A stretch of DNA of 64,000 bases, from contig NZ_UFSM01000001.1 in assembly GCF_900445235.1 (NCBI RefSeq), positions 1 to 64,000 on the forward strand. Direction: 5' to 3'. The DNA comes from Aminobacter aminovorans. Lineage in GTDB: Bacteria; Pseudomonadota; Alphaproteobacteria; Rhizobiales; Rhizobiaceae. The position numbers were made by a program, and so were the translations under genes. Under the pieces are notes generated by a model, which searched no databases, was not told the DNA's origin, and saw nothing but the letters and a program-made list of their open reading frames with translations. Each line of letters opens with the position of its first letter. Positions within the stretch are counted from its first letter, which is position 1. Positions 52,412 to 62,562 of the stretch are shown piece after piece.

Positions 52412-54385
52412 TCAGAGTCCGATCTTCTCCGCCGGCGGCCCCGGGAAGCGCGCGTAGTCCGGGGCGCCTTCCGGCGTGCCGAGCAAATCACGCACCGCGC
52501 GGACGCCCTGGTCGATCGCCGAATGGGCGTAGGCGTAAGCGCCGCTGTCGGCGTTGGCGATTGCGATGCGGCCCCAGGGCTTGCGCGCGGCTTCGATGGG
52601 CAGCGGGCCATCGGGCCAGAAGCGGTCGCCCGGACGCATGTATTCGTAGGCGTAGCCGTGCGACCAGCGATTGCAGGTGATGGCCTCGATGTCGCGGGCG
52701 GGGTCGAAGCCGCCGCCTGACAGGGCGCGGCCGAGCAGATCGCGGATCGAACGTTCCATTTCCTCGAAGCTCAACGTCAACAGCGCGCGCCGCCCGGCCA
52801 GCGCCTGTTCGCGCGGGGCAAGGCCCGGGCTGGTCATCACCTTGGACAAATGCAGGACGACAGGATCGCCCGGCTTGTCAGCAAATTTGTAGGCGCCCAT
52901 CGAAACGGGAAAATCGATGTCGGCACCGCTCCAGAAATCGCCGCGCGCCCTGAAGCCGTCGATCTTGAGCTTGTCGAATGCCTCCCAATTGCGGAGCTGG
53001 ACGTTGGTGTAGATCAGCGGCACCTTCTGCTGGTCGTTGAGGGCAGCTATCTGCTCAGTGCCGAGTTCGTTGGTGAGATAGGGAATGACGCGGTGCCAGC
53101 AGGCGAGCACGACGTGCCCGGCCTTGACGCTGACCGGCTTGCCCTTGATATCGGCATAGGTGACGGCGACCGAACCGGCACTGTCTGGGGCGCCATCATG
53201 CGCGACCTTGACGACTGTCGAATTCAGTCTGATGCGGACAGGGTTTTCCGGCTTGTCGAGGGCTGAATAGTCGACGGTTTCGGTGACCAGATCTTCCATT
53301 GTCGTGCCAGCGAGCGCGCTTGGCACCAGCGCGCGTACCAGAGCGCGGGCGATGCCGGCATTGCCGTCGGGGAAATGGTAGATGTAGTCGTCGGGGTCGG
53401 TGAAGGCGAGACGGCCGGACGGGCTGTTGTATTTCGACACGGCTTCGCCGAGATCCATGCTGTCGAAGCCCGGATTGCCGTTGGCGCGCGCGTCGAGCGC
53501 GCTCGCGGCATCGATGCCGACGCCGAAATAGCCGTTGGTGGAGGTCGCGAAATAGTCGGCGACCTCAGGGTCGACCTTGGCGTGGTCGAGCAGGAACGCC
53601 CTGTAGGTGATCTCCGACAGCTTCTCCAGGCGCTGCTCGCGGCTCAGGCCGGGCAGATAGTCTCCGGGCGCTTCCATAAGCTGGATCAGGTCGGCCTTGG
53701 CCTTGTCCTTGAGCGGCGTCTCGGCCACCCACTCAGCCGGCTTGCCCTTGCGGATGACCAGCTTGTCTTCGCCCCACTGCTCCTTCGAGAAGAAGATGGC
53801 GCCCGTAAGCCCGCGATCGTCGGACCATTTCTGGTCGTAGAAGGTTTCGAAGCGTTTCGGCTCGATGCCGATGTCCGCGAGCAGCGCGTTGACGGCCGGG
53901 CTGAAGTAGCTCGGCGTCTGCATCGACTGGCTGCCGCCATAGCCGATGAGTTTGGCGCCGTTCGAGGCGGTGAATTCGTTGCGCATGGCGTGGCCGCCAA
54001 AATCCTCGAGCGGATCGATGATCAGCACGCGCTTGTCGAGGCCGGCCTGCTTGCGGAAGGCGTGAGCGGCGGCAAGGCCCGAAATGCCCGCACCTACGAC
54101 CACCAGGTCGTAGCTCTCGGCGCTATCAGTGACCGGGCCGGCATCGGACCAGTAGGTGCCGTCGCGGACGGCATGCATGACATTCTGGGCAGCATCGGTC
54201 TGGCCTCGCAGGCCGCCAGCGGCGGGCGGGTAGGCAACGGGGCCGGCTTGGGCATGCGCCCGGCCGGGGCCCATGGCGCGCAACGCCAAGGCACCGCCGA
54301 TCGCCATCGCCACGCCGTCCATGAAATCGCGCCTGGATATGGCGCGATCCATACCCAGTTTCTTGTCCTTTTCAGTCCAGTTCAT
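52412..54385 (-). CDS. Tat-exported FAD-dependent amine oxidase (spermidine dehydrogenase-like)
   Basis: This 657-residue flavoenzyme has a Tat signal with the SRRDFM motif at residues 17-22 and a hydrophobic stretch, cut probably after AHA near 45, so it acts in the periplasm. The FAD fold starts YDLVVVGAGISGLAAAHAFR near 92-111. Similarity to periplasmic spermidine dehydrogenases suggests polyamine oxidation, but the residues that set the substrate cannot be confirmed. ATG 54385 follows an AGAGGGA ribosome-binding site. It stands between two copies of one repeat. Confidence 0.85.
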   Translation of the reverse strand: MNWTEKDKKLGMDRAISRRDFMDGVAMAIGGALALRAMGPGRAHAQAGPVAYPPAAGGLRGQTDAAQNVMHAVRDGTYWSDAGPVTDSAESYDLVVVGAGISGLAAAHAFRKQAGLDKRVLIIDPLEDFGGHAMRNEFTASNGAKLIGYGGSQSMQTPSYFSPAVNALLADIGIEPKRFETFYDQKWSDDRGLTGAIFFSKEQWGEDKLVIRKGKPAEWVAETPLKDKAKADLIQLMEAPGDYLPGLSREQRLEKLSEITYRAFLLDHAKVDPEVADYFATSTNGYFGVGIDAASALDARANGNPGFDSMDLGEAVSKYNSPSGRLAFTDPDDYIYHFPDGNAGIARALVRALVPSALAGTTMEDLVTETVDYSALDKPENPVRIRLNSTVVKVAHDGAPDSAGSVAVTYADIKGKPVSVKAGHVVLACWHRVIPYLTNELGTEQIAALNDQQKVPLIYTNVQLRNWEAFDKLKIDGFRARGDFWSGADIDFPVSMGAYKFADKPGDPVVLHLSKVMTSPGLAPREQALAGRRALLTLSFEEMERSIRDLLGRALSGGGFDPARDIEAITCNRWSHGYAYEYMRPGDRFWPDGPLPIEAARKPWGRIAIANADSGAYAYAHSAIDQGVRAVRDLLGTPEGAPDYARFPGPPAEKIGL

Positions 54386-54611
54386 GATGTTCCCTCTGGC
54401 AGAATGCGAGGGAAGGCTAGCCATCTTCACGATGTCAGTAAATCGACAGAACAGTCGAAGACGCGTGGCGACGAATAATTCGACGCTGCGGTGCAATACG
54501 GTTTTGCACTGCAGGATGACTTCGGATGGATGCCCCGATTGCCGAAGGGCGAGGTAAGCCGGGGGCACGATTCGGCGCGCGGCGTTGATAATTTTAGGAG
54601 CTGGCGCAGAG

Positions 54612-54754
54612 TTTGCGCCGCCCCTCATCCGGCTGCGGGCCACCGCCCTACGGTATGGCTCCGGGCGTTTGTCGCTTCAGTCGACACATCATTGTCGACT
54701 GAAGCGACCGTTGGCTGGGTCCTCCTCCCCAGTGAACGGGGAGAAGGAAAAAGA
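54612..54754. repeat. Intergenic repeat interrupted by a second palindromic unit
   Basis: The outer parts (54612-54644 and about 54721-54754) match the copy at 52331-52398. Between them lies an insert of about 75 bases with a perfect 16-bp inverted repeat (54671-54686 and 54693-54708, loop CATCAT), and a 23-base start similar to 50443-50465. The rest of this 374-base gap (54386-54759) has no gene. Confidence 0.8.
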
Positions 54755-54759
54755 GAACG

Positions 54760-56568
<1,809 letters not shown>

Positions 56569-56657
56569 GCGCCGCGCTTTAGCAGGGGCGGCAAAGCTTA
56601 ACAAGCAGGGCGGTTAACAAGCAGGGAAAACGCAGCGCGGCTTTGCGCCGGCCTTTG

Positions 56658-57296
56658 CTACCAGCGCAACGCGTAGCGCCCAGCGATGGCGCCGACGGCG
56701 GTCAGGATGGCGATGGCCAGCGTGTACCAGGTGGCGACGAAGAACGGCGAGTCATCGAAGCAATGCGCGGCATAAAGCGTGGCGGCAAGGCCGCCGGCAA
56801 GCAGGCCGCAGGCGGCACCAGCGAGGCTGGGACGCGTCGGCGCGCCCTGGCGCATGGCGGTGAGCAGGACCGCGAGCGGGCCGAGGCCGATGAGCGGGAT
56901 CAGCGTCAGGCAGATACGGGCATTGGTACCGACGAGCCTTGTCGCCCATTCGGCCGACGGGATTGTGGTGAGCTCGACGAGGATGGCGCCGAGCAGGATG
57001 GTCGGCGCCACGGCGAGCAGGCCGAGCCGCATGCCGAGGCGTGCACCGGGGCGGGCAAGGCTCAACGCCAGCGCGGCCGTAGTGCCAACCAGCGCCAGGG
57101 TGACGACGAATTTGAGCAGGAAGCGCCAGGTTTCGGCGGCGGCGGCAAAATCGGCGCGCGGGCCGGCGACGATGGAAAAGACGATAGCGGCAATGACGCT
57201 CGCCACGACGAAGGCGGCGAGCAGCAGTGTGCCGAACGAACGCCGGGCTGCTGCCGCGTCGCAGGAAATCGCCTTGATGAGATCCTTCGTTTCCAT
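56658..57296 (-). CDS. nrsF: NrsF-type membrane anti-sigma factor (DUF1109)
   Basis: NrsF holds an ECF sigma factor at the inner membrane until a metal or oxidant signal releases it. The 212-residue product has six hydrophobic segments spread over residues 22-210. Cysteines at 129 and 179 are 50 residues apart, the same spacing as the two functional cysteines I recall for Caulobacter NrsF (131 and 181); a third lies at 163. It starts 10 bases after the sigma-factor stop, so the pair is cotranscribed. Confidence 0.9.
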   Translation of the reverse strand: METKDLIKAISCDAAAARRSFGTLLLAAFVVASVIAAIVFSIVAGPRADFAAAAETWRFLLKFVVTLALVGTTAALALSLARPGARLGMRLGLLAVAPTILLGAILVELTTIPSAEWATRLVGTNARICLTLIPLIGLGPLAVLLTAMRQGAPTRPSLAGAACGLLAGGLAATLYAAHCFDDSPFFVATWYTLAIAILTAVGAIAGRYALRW

Positions 57297-57306
57297 TTCC
57301 GTTCCG

Positions 57307-57843
57307 TCAGTCCTGTGTGAAGCGACGCGCGATCGCCTTGAGGCCGCGATGCAGTGCCACCCGCACGGCCGTCTCCGTCATTCCAAGCGCATTGGCGGTT
57401 TCGCCGATCGAAGCGCCCTCGACCGAAACCGAGGCAACGACACTGCGCTGCACCGGCGCCAATCCGTCGAGCGCACGGCCGATGTCGCGCTCGCCAACCT
57501 CTTCCCGTTCGGGCTCGGCAAGGGTTTCGGCAAAGTCTGCGATATCGACTTCGATACGCTTGCCGCGACGGCGGAAAGCGTCGATCAGCTTGTAGCGGGC
57601 GATGGCGTAGACCCACGGCGTCACCGCCTCGTCCTGACGCCATGTATGACGCTTCAGATGAATCGCGAGCAGAACCTCCTGCACGACATCCTCCGGGTCA
57701 ACGCCACCATGCACGATACGCCTGCGGCAGTATCCGCGCACCAGCTGGCTCACGCTTTCGAGAAACATCGCGTAGGCGCTGTGGTCGCCTGAAATTGCCG
57801 CCCTGAAAAGCCGGGCGAGTTCGGCATCATCCGTCCTCGTCAA
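57307..57843 (-). CDS. sigF: ECF sigma factor of the SigF/NrsF type
   Basis: This 178-residue ECF sigma factor has region 2 (DPEDVVQEVLLAIHLKRHTW, then WVYAIARYKLIDAFRRR) and region 4 (LDGLAPVQRSVVASVSVEGA, ETANALGMTETAVRVALHRG), without a regulatory extension. The start is TTG 57843, preceded by AGGAGGAAG, a strong ribosome-binding site. It is divergent from the bufferin-like operon, and a sequence fitting its expected promoter lies before that operon, so it is the likely activator. Confidence 0.92.
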   Translation of the reverse strand: MTRTDDAELARLFRAAISGDHSAYAMFLESVSQLVRGYCRRRIVHGGVDPEDVVQEVLLAIHLKRHTWRQDEAVTPWVYAIARYKLIDAFRRRGKRIEVDIADFAETLAEPEREEVGERDIGRALDGLAPVQRSVVASVSVEGASIGETANALGMTETAVRVALHRGLKAIARRFTQD

Positions 57844-57859
57844 GCTTGGCTTCCTCCTC

Positions 57860-57885
57860 TACGTCGAAACAAAGCATTTTGTTAC
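57860..57885 (-). promoter_or_regulatory. Weak candidate sigF autoregulatory promoter
   Basis: On the minus strand GTAACA (57885-57880) is followed 16 bases later by CGTA (57863-57860), a partial match to the SigF pattern. The implied transcript start would fall at the ribosome-binding site, so its use is doubtful. Confidence 0.25.
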
Positions 57886-57953
57886 TTCGGGCGACGCAGA
57901 AATATCCTCACATCACCGGTCAACTTACTCACGAAAGCGTGTTCTTTGACTGC

Positions 57954-57979
57954 GTAACGAACGGCGAGACGCTGGCGAA
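57954..57979 (+). promoter_or_regulatory. Candidate SigF-dependent promoter of bufA
   Basis: GTAACG (57954-57959) and CGAA (57976-57979) are spaced by 16 bases. This fits the pattern I recall for Caulobacter SigF promoters (GTAACC, 16 bases, CGAA) at all but one position. It lies 53 bases before the bufA ATG, with a transcript start near 57986. Confidence 0.65.
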
Positions 57980-58032
57980 GTCGTCGGCATGGGATGCGGA
58001 ACGCTTCCCTGTCAATCCTTTATCAGGAGAAC

Positions 58033-58323
58033 ATGATGAATCGCCAGACCCTCGCGCTCGCCCTTGCCGGCTCGCTCGCCACCGCACTGACCTCGTCGGT
58101 CTTTGCCGCTCCGCTGCCCGCCGAAAAAATGGTCGGCATGGAAAAGTGCTACGGCATTTCGCTCAAGGGCCAGAACGATTGCGCCGCCGGCGCCGGCACC
58201 ACCTGCGCCGGCACCTCGACCATGGACTACCAGGGCAACGCCTGGAAGGCCGTGCCGGCCGGCACCTGCACGACGATGGACGTCGGCGGCCACAGGGGCA
58301 TGCTCGAACCGGCAAAGATGTAA
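58033..58323 (+). CDS. bufA: Bufferin-like RiPP precursor (DUF2282), BufA
   Basis: This 96-residue secreted protein is the likely precursor of a copper-binding modified peptide. It has a signal peptide (about 1-25, cut after VFA) and a core with four cysteines at 39, 50, 58 and 79 ([21 protein letters not shown] and GTC), the DUF2282 layout. In bufferins the partner iron enzyme modifies core cysteines into sulfur-containing heterocycles that bind copper. ATG 58033 follows AGGAGAAC; ATG 58036 is possible too. First gene of bufABC-doxX. Confidence 0.9.
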   Translation: MMNRQTLALALAGSLATALTSSVFAAPLPAEKMVGMEKCYGISLKGQNDCAAGAGTTCAGTSTMDYQGNAWKAVPAGTCTTMDVGGHRGMLEPAKM

Positions 58324-58344
58324 GGCGCCGGAGCTGACGCAAAC

Positions 58345-58366
58345 GGGGCCCGGTGCGCCGGGCCCC
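58345..58366 (+). terminator. Perfect GC hairpin between bufA and bufB
   Basis: GGGGCCCGG (58345-58353) pairs fully with CCGGGCCCC (58358-58366) around a TGCG loop. Only two T residues follow, so it is likely a partial terminator or a 3'-end stabiliser that gives more precursor than enzyme. Confidence 0.6.
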
Positions 58367-58398
58367 TTCCCGCCTGCCGATCAATCCGAGCGACCACG

Positions 58399-59286
58399 AT
58401 GACATTCGCAATCGACGGTGGCGCAGCTCTGCCCGCCCGTGCAGGCCTTGGCCTCAAGCCAGAACATCTCGATGAGATCCTGACGACCGCCCCCGATGTC
58501 GGCTTCTTCGAGGTCCATGCCGAAAACTACATGGGCGACGGCGGCGCGCCGCACCGCGCGCTGGCGGAGATCGCCGCGCGCTATCCGCTGTCGCTGCATG
58601 GCGTCGGCCTGTCGATCGGGGCCGAACGGCCGCTCGACAAGGCGCATCTGGCGCGGCTGACGAGGCTGGTCGAGCGCTATCGGCCGCAGTCCTTTTCCGA
58701 ACATCTGGCCTGGTCGACACATGCGAGCGGCTTTCTCAACGACCTGCTGCCGCTGCCCTACACAAAAACGACGCTGGAGCGCGTCAGCGCCCATGTCGAT
58801 GAGGTGCAGCAGGCAGTCGGACGGCGCATACTGCTGGAAAACCCCTCGACCTATATATTGTTCGAAGACAGCACGATCGACGAGATCGACTTCCTCGACG
58901 CCATCGCCGAGAGGACCGGCTGCGGACTGCTGCTCGACGTCAACAACGTAATGGTGTCGGCGGTCAACCACAGGCTCGATGCCTGTGACTACGTCGATCG
59001 CTTTCCAGTCGAACATGTCGCCGAAATCCACCTCGCCGGTTATGACGAGACAGTCGATTGCGCCGGTGACCGGCTGCTGATCGACGCGCACAATTCGACA
59101 GTCGCCGACGACGTCTTTTCGCTCTACCGCCGCACGATCGGTCGCACCGGCCCGGTGCCGACGCTGATCGAATGGGACAATGACGTGCCGGCCTTTGCGG
59201 TGCTGCTGGCTGAAGCGACGCGCGCCGAGGTCGTGCTCGACGAGGCCGTGCGGTGGCGCAATGCGCAGTTCTCCAGGCGGGCCTGA
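58399..59286 (+). CDS. bufB: Multinuclear non-haem iron oxidase BufB (DUF692)
   Basis: MNIO enzymes use two or three iron atoms to oxidise cysteines of RiPP precursors. The 295-residue TIM-barrel protein keeps the expected ligands: H67 ([10 protein letters not shown]), H102 (SEHLAW), E147 (LLENPSTY), D180 (LLLDVNNV), H211 (EIHLAGY), H231 (IDAHNST) and E258 (LIEWDND). No residue of the usual set looks lost. It starts 75 bases after bufA, across the hairpin, and bufC follows two bases after its stop. The substrate should be BufA. Confidence 0.93.
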   Translation: MTFAIDGGAALPARAGLGLKPEHLDEILTTAPDVGFFEVHAENYMGDGGAPHRALAEIAARYPLSLHGVGLSIGAERPLDKAHLARLTRLVERYRPQSFSEHLAWSTHASGFLNDLLPLPYTKTTLERVSAHVDEVQQAVGRRILLENPSTYILFEDSTIDEIDFLDAIAERTGCGLLLDVNNVMVSAVNHRLDACDYVDRFPVEHVAEIHLAGYDETVDCAGDRLLIDAHNSTVADDVFSLYRRTIGRTGPVPTLIEWDNDVPAFAVLLAEATRAEVVLDEAVRWRNAQFSRRA

Positions 59287-59288
59287 CG

Positions 59289-60038
59289 ATGGACCAGGAC
59301 AGTTTCACCAGGGCCCTGCTCGATGCCACAGAACCGCTGCCCAGCGGCGTGACCAGCGCGCGCGGCGAGGCCGACGCGGCGCGGTTCGCGGTCTACCGCA
59401 ACAATGTCGCGGTCTCGCTTTGCACGGCGCTGAGCCAGCGTTTCCCTGTCGTTCAGCGGCTTGTCGGCGCCGATTTCTTCAACGGCATGGCGCGGGCCTA
59501 CATTGCAACGGCGCTGCCCGACAGCCCGCTGATGTTTGCCTATGGCGACAGCTTTCCTGATTTCATCGCCGGCTTCGTCCCTGCCGCCGCCCTGCACTAC
59601 CTCGCCGACACGGCGCGGCTCGAGGCTCAATGGACCCGCGCCTACCATGCCGCCGACATGCCCCCTCTGGCCGTGGAGGCACTGGCGGCATTTGCGCCCA
59701 AATTATTCGGCATGACCACGCTCACCCCACATCCGGCGGCAGCATTGGTGCGGTCGGACTATTCCATCGGCACGATCTGGCAAGCCCACCAGGGCGGCGA
59801 AGTTCGGGTGCAGACGGTCATGGCACGGGAGAGCATCGTGATCACCCGCCCGGACATCACCGTACAGGTGCATGTCATCGCCGAAGCGGATGCGGTCTTT
59901 TCGGCAGCACTTTTGCGCGGCCAAAGCATCGGCGAGGCCGCGGCGGAAGCATTCGAGACGGATCCGGCATTCGACTTCGGCCGCGCCATCGTCGGCCTGG
60001 TGTCGCTCGGAATGTTTGCCGGCATGGCCGACCAATAA
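59289..60038 (+). CDS. bufC: MNIO partner protein BufC (DUF2063)
   Basis: DUF2063 proteins bind the precursor leader and present it to the MNIO enzyme. The 249-residue product has the N-terminal family motif ARFAVYRNNVAVSLCTALSQ near residues 31-50 and FPVVQRLVGADFFNGMARAY after it, then a second domain from about 150. ATG 59289 starts 2 bases after bufB, so it is coupled; the frame also opens inside bufB. The name follows bufferin operons. Confidence 0.9.
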   Translation: MDQDSFTRALLDATEPLPSGVTSARGEADAARFAVYRNNVAVSLCTALSQRFPVVQRLVGADFFNGMARAYIATALPDSPLMFAYGDSFPDFIAGFVPAAALHYLADTARLEAQWTRAYHAADMPPLAVEALAAFAPKLFGMTTLTPHPAAALVRSDYSIGTIWQAHQGGEVRVQTVMARESIVITRPDITVQVHVIAEADAVFSAALLRGQSIGEAAAEAFETDPAFDFGRAIVGLVSLGMFAGMADQ

Positions 60039-60050
60039 GGAGACATCGAG

Positions 60051-60554
60051 ATGACTGACATCAACCACGCGCCGATGGCGCACAAGGCCGGCTTGGGTAT
60101 TGCAATCCGGCGCATCGAGGCCGTCATTGCAGCGATCCCGGAGGCGCTGCCGTTGCTGGCGCTGCGCGTCGCCATTGCCGTACCGTTCTTCAAGTCGGGA
60201 CTGACCAAATGGGACGGCTTCCTGACGCTGTCGAACGGCGCGCGTTATCTGTTCACCCAGGAGTTTTCGCTGCACATTTTCGGTAACCAGTATCCCTATC
60301 CTGCACCCATCCTGATGGCGACGCTGGCCGGCATCGGCGAGATCGTGCTTCCTGTGCTGCTGGTGCTGGGGCTTGGCACGCGCTTTGCGGCACTCGGCAT
60401 CCTCCTGATGACGGCGGTGATCCAGCTGACCGTGCCGGAGGGCTGGGCCAACTTCCACCTTCCCTGGGCCGCGATGGCGCTGGCGCTGGCCGCCTATGGC
60501 GGCGGACAGCTTTCGCTGGACAGGCTGGTTGGCCTTGGCGCACGCAAAAACTGA
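60051..60554 (+). CDS. DoxX-family membrane protein of the buf operon
   Basis: This 167-residue protein has four membrane segments (about 32-52, 82-103, 107-126 and 133-151) and the DoxX features PLLALRVAIAVPFFKSGLTK and AGIGEIVLPVLLVLGLGTR. DoxX genes often end bufferin/MNIO operons (BufD or HvfX in some schemes), perhaps as a quinone-linked redox partner; that role is inference. TAAGGAGA precedes its ATG, 12 bases after bufC. Confidence 0.88.
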   Translation: MTDINHAPMAHKAGLGIAIRRIEAVIAAIPEALPLLALRVAIAVPFFKSGLTKWDGFLTLSNGARYLFTQEFSLHIFGNQYPYPAPILMATLAGIGEIVLPVLLVLGLGTRFAALGILLMTAVIQLTVPEGWANFHLPWAAMALALAAYGGGQLSLDRLVGLGARKN

Positions 60555-60665
60555 GGCGGTGGCGGGCTTGCGCGAGACACACGCTGTCGGCTGTTGACGC
60601 CGCGGGGAACGCACGCTCCTATACCGCCCGCAGCGAGGGGACGCTGTGGACTGAAGGAGCATGTC

Positions 60666-61262
60666 ATGCCCGAAAAGGCTCATAGCGACGAGGGTTTGAC
60701 TGCCGAGGCGCGGCCCGCAACCAAGGAAGACGCAGCTATCCTGGCCAAGCTGGTCAACATGGCCGGCGATGGGCTGCCGCTCTATCTCTGGACAAAAATG
60801 GCCGAGGACGGCGAGGACCCCTGGGAGGTCGGCCGGAGGCGGGCGCAACGCGAGGAAGGCAGCTTTTCCTACCGCAACGCCGTGGTGCTGGAGCATGGCA
60901 AGGTGATTGCCTGCCTGATCGGTTATCCGATCGTGCCTTCGCTGCCCGACCCCGACACGCCTGCAATGTTCGTGCCGTTCAATATGCTGGAGGCGCTGGC
61001 CGTCGGCAGCTGGTACGTCAACGTCATGGCGACGATGCCCGAGGCACGGGCGCGCGGCTACGGCTCGCGGCTGTTGGCCATGGCCGATACCATCGCCGAG
61101 GCGACCGGCTGCACCGGCACCAGCCTGATCGTTTCGGACGCCAACACCACCGCCCGGCACCTCTATGAGAGCGTCGGATATCGCGCGATCGCCTCCGAGC
61201 CGATGGTCAAGGAAGGCTGGACCGGCGCTGGCGAGAACTGGATGCTGATGGTCAAGCCGTGA
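60666..61262 (+). CDS. GNAT-family N-acetyltransferase
   Basis: This 198-residue protein has the GNAT core with the acetyl-CoA loop EARARGYGSRLLAMADTI near residues 122-139 and NTTARHLYESVGYRAIASEP near the end. ATG 60666 follows GAAGGAG. The substrate is unknown. Its stop overlaps the GTG start of the next gene (GTGA), so the two are coupled. It lies 111 bases after doxX and may or may not share the buf transcript. Confidence 0.88.
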   Translation: MPEKAHSDEGLTAEARPATKEDAAILAKLVNMAGDGLPLYLWTKMAEDGEDPWEVGRRRAQREEGSFSYRNAVVLEHGKVIACLIGYPIVPSLPDPDTPAMFVPFNMLEALAVGSWYVNVMATMPEARARGYGSRLLAMADTIAEATGCTGTSLIVSDANTTARHLYESVGYRAIASEPMVKEGWTGAGENWMLMVKP

Positions 61263-62074
61263 AGGGTTTCCGACCCGACATTAGCGCACGCCCGGAGCCC
61301 CGGCCCCAAATGAAATTCTGTGACGACACCGTCATGGCCTATGACGCCTCGCGCCGGGTCTTCGAAGCTGGCGACGCGCTGACCTTCGACGCCGCCTGCC
61401 GGCTCGCTCATCTGCCGTTGGTGGCTCCAGCCCATGCCGAGGTCATCCCCGGCAAGGAGGGGAAGGATTATCGCAACGGACGATATGATACGCCAAGGCA
61501 TTCCCTGGTGGTGCCGGTGGATGCCGGTGCGCTGGGCGCTGCAGAGACGTTCCAAGCCTTCGAGGCGGAGCTTCGCTCGTTTTCCTTCAGCAACAAGATC
61601 GCCTGGCAGCTTGGCCGCGAACGCGCCGGCAAGCTGCATGCGACCATCGTCGGCGGCTTGTCCGCGTCTGGCATTGGGCGTTGCGTGGAGGCAGCGGCCG
61701 CGGCATCTACGCCGCTGGGCTTGATTTCCCTTCGCATTGGCGGGCCGTTCCTCGGCCGGCTCAACACCGGGCGGATCTACCTTCCGGTCTATCCCTGTTG
61801 CCATGACGGCGAGGACGTCTTTGGGCTGGTGCAGCAGGCCTGCGGCGCGCGGCTGAGCCGCTTTTACGGGGTTGGAATGTATCATTTCGCGGCGGCGCTG
61901 ACGGTTGCGGAGACGGCCGATCTGGCGCGGCTGGCCGAGCGGTGGCGGCGATCGGTTCTGGCCGAACTGCCGGTGACGTCGCTGGCGGTGATGGCGACGA
62001 ACGACGACCTGGCGCTTTCGGGGCGGGTGGTCGCGACGATCCCGCTGGGCGAGCGGTCAGGCAGGCCGGTTTGA
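61259..62074 (+). CDS. Unknown protein coupled to an acetyltransferase
   Basis: I do not recognise this 271-residue protein. It has no signal peptide or membrane segment. Notable stretches are RERAGKLHATIVGGLSASG near residue 120, GGPFLGRLNTGRIYLPVYPC near 160-180 and LSRFYGVGMYHFAAALT. The LHATI motif faintly recalls 2H phosphoesterases, but the second motif lacks the expected threonine or serine. The GTG start at 61259 overlaps the acetyltransferase stop by four bases, so the products are probably made together. Confidence 0.7.
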   Translation: MKGFRPDISARPEPRPQMKFCDDTVMAYDASRRVFEAGDALTFDAACRLAHLPLVAPAHAEVIPGKEGKDYRNGRYDTPRHSLVVPVDAGALGAAETFQAFEAELRSFSFSNKIAWQLGRERAGKLHATIVGGLSASGIGRCVEAAAAASTPLGLISLRIGGPFLGRLNTGRIYLPVYPCCHDGEDVFGLVQQACGARLSRFYGVGMYHFAAALTVAETADLARLAERWRRSVLAELPVTSLAVMATNDDLALSGRVVATIPLGERSGRPV

Positions 62075-62219
62075 TCCTGGCAATCGCGCAAACGAGCCCT
62101 TCGCCATTCGCTTGATCTTTTTTCCATCTCCGTCGTGAACCTTCTTCTCCTGCCCGGACACACACGATCGTGGCGGCCAGTGAGCCGCAAGATCAAAGGT
62201 GTCCCAGAGGAGAACCGAA

Positions 62220-62528
62220 ATGAACGTCACCAACACCATCATCCGCTCGTCGCTGATCGCAACGCTCGCGCTTTCGATGTCGGCCTTTGCAGGTGCTGCA
62301 TCGGCAGCCCAGCTCAAGGCCCGCGTGCCGGCACCGCCGCCGCACCAGCTCGGGCTCAAGGCGCCGGGCAGCGGCGGACAGACCCACGGCCATGTCGAGA
62401 CCTGCAACAACAAGGCGTCGTGCAACCTGATGATCTCCTATTGCATCAGCAATGGCGGCGACTGGCAGGAGACCGGCACGCCTGGCCCGCAGGGCGAACC
62501 CCAGAAGGGCAAGTGTACCTATCCCTGA
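62220..62528 (+). CDS. Small secreted four-cysteine protein
   Basis: This 102-residue protein has a signal peptide (about 1-29, cut near ASA-A) and a short mature part with four cysteines at 62, 68, 75 and 99 (ETCNNKASC, SYC, KCTYP), after a proline-rich stretch and a GQTHGHVE histidine pair. The cysteines could form disulfides or bind metal. I know no named family. GAGGAGAAC precedes the ATG. It has its own strong terminator, so it is a stand-alone transcription unit 1.7 kb past the buf operon. Confidence 0.75.
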   Translation: MNVTNTIIRSSLIATLALSMSAFAGAASAAQLKARVPAPPPHQLGLKAPGSGGQTHGHVETCNNKASCNLMISYCISNGGDWQETGTPGPQGEPQKGKCTYP

Positions 62529-62562
62529 TGGAATCAGGGGCTCCCAAGACCGGAAGCCAAGC

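Noticed and set aside
57846..58337. A 163-codon frame overlapping the bufA promoter and gene in another frame
   Set aside because: BufA has signal peptide, four cysteines and a ribosome-binding site in its own frame; this one covers the promoter and shows only arginine/alanine-rich shadow sequence.
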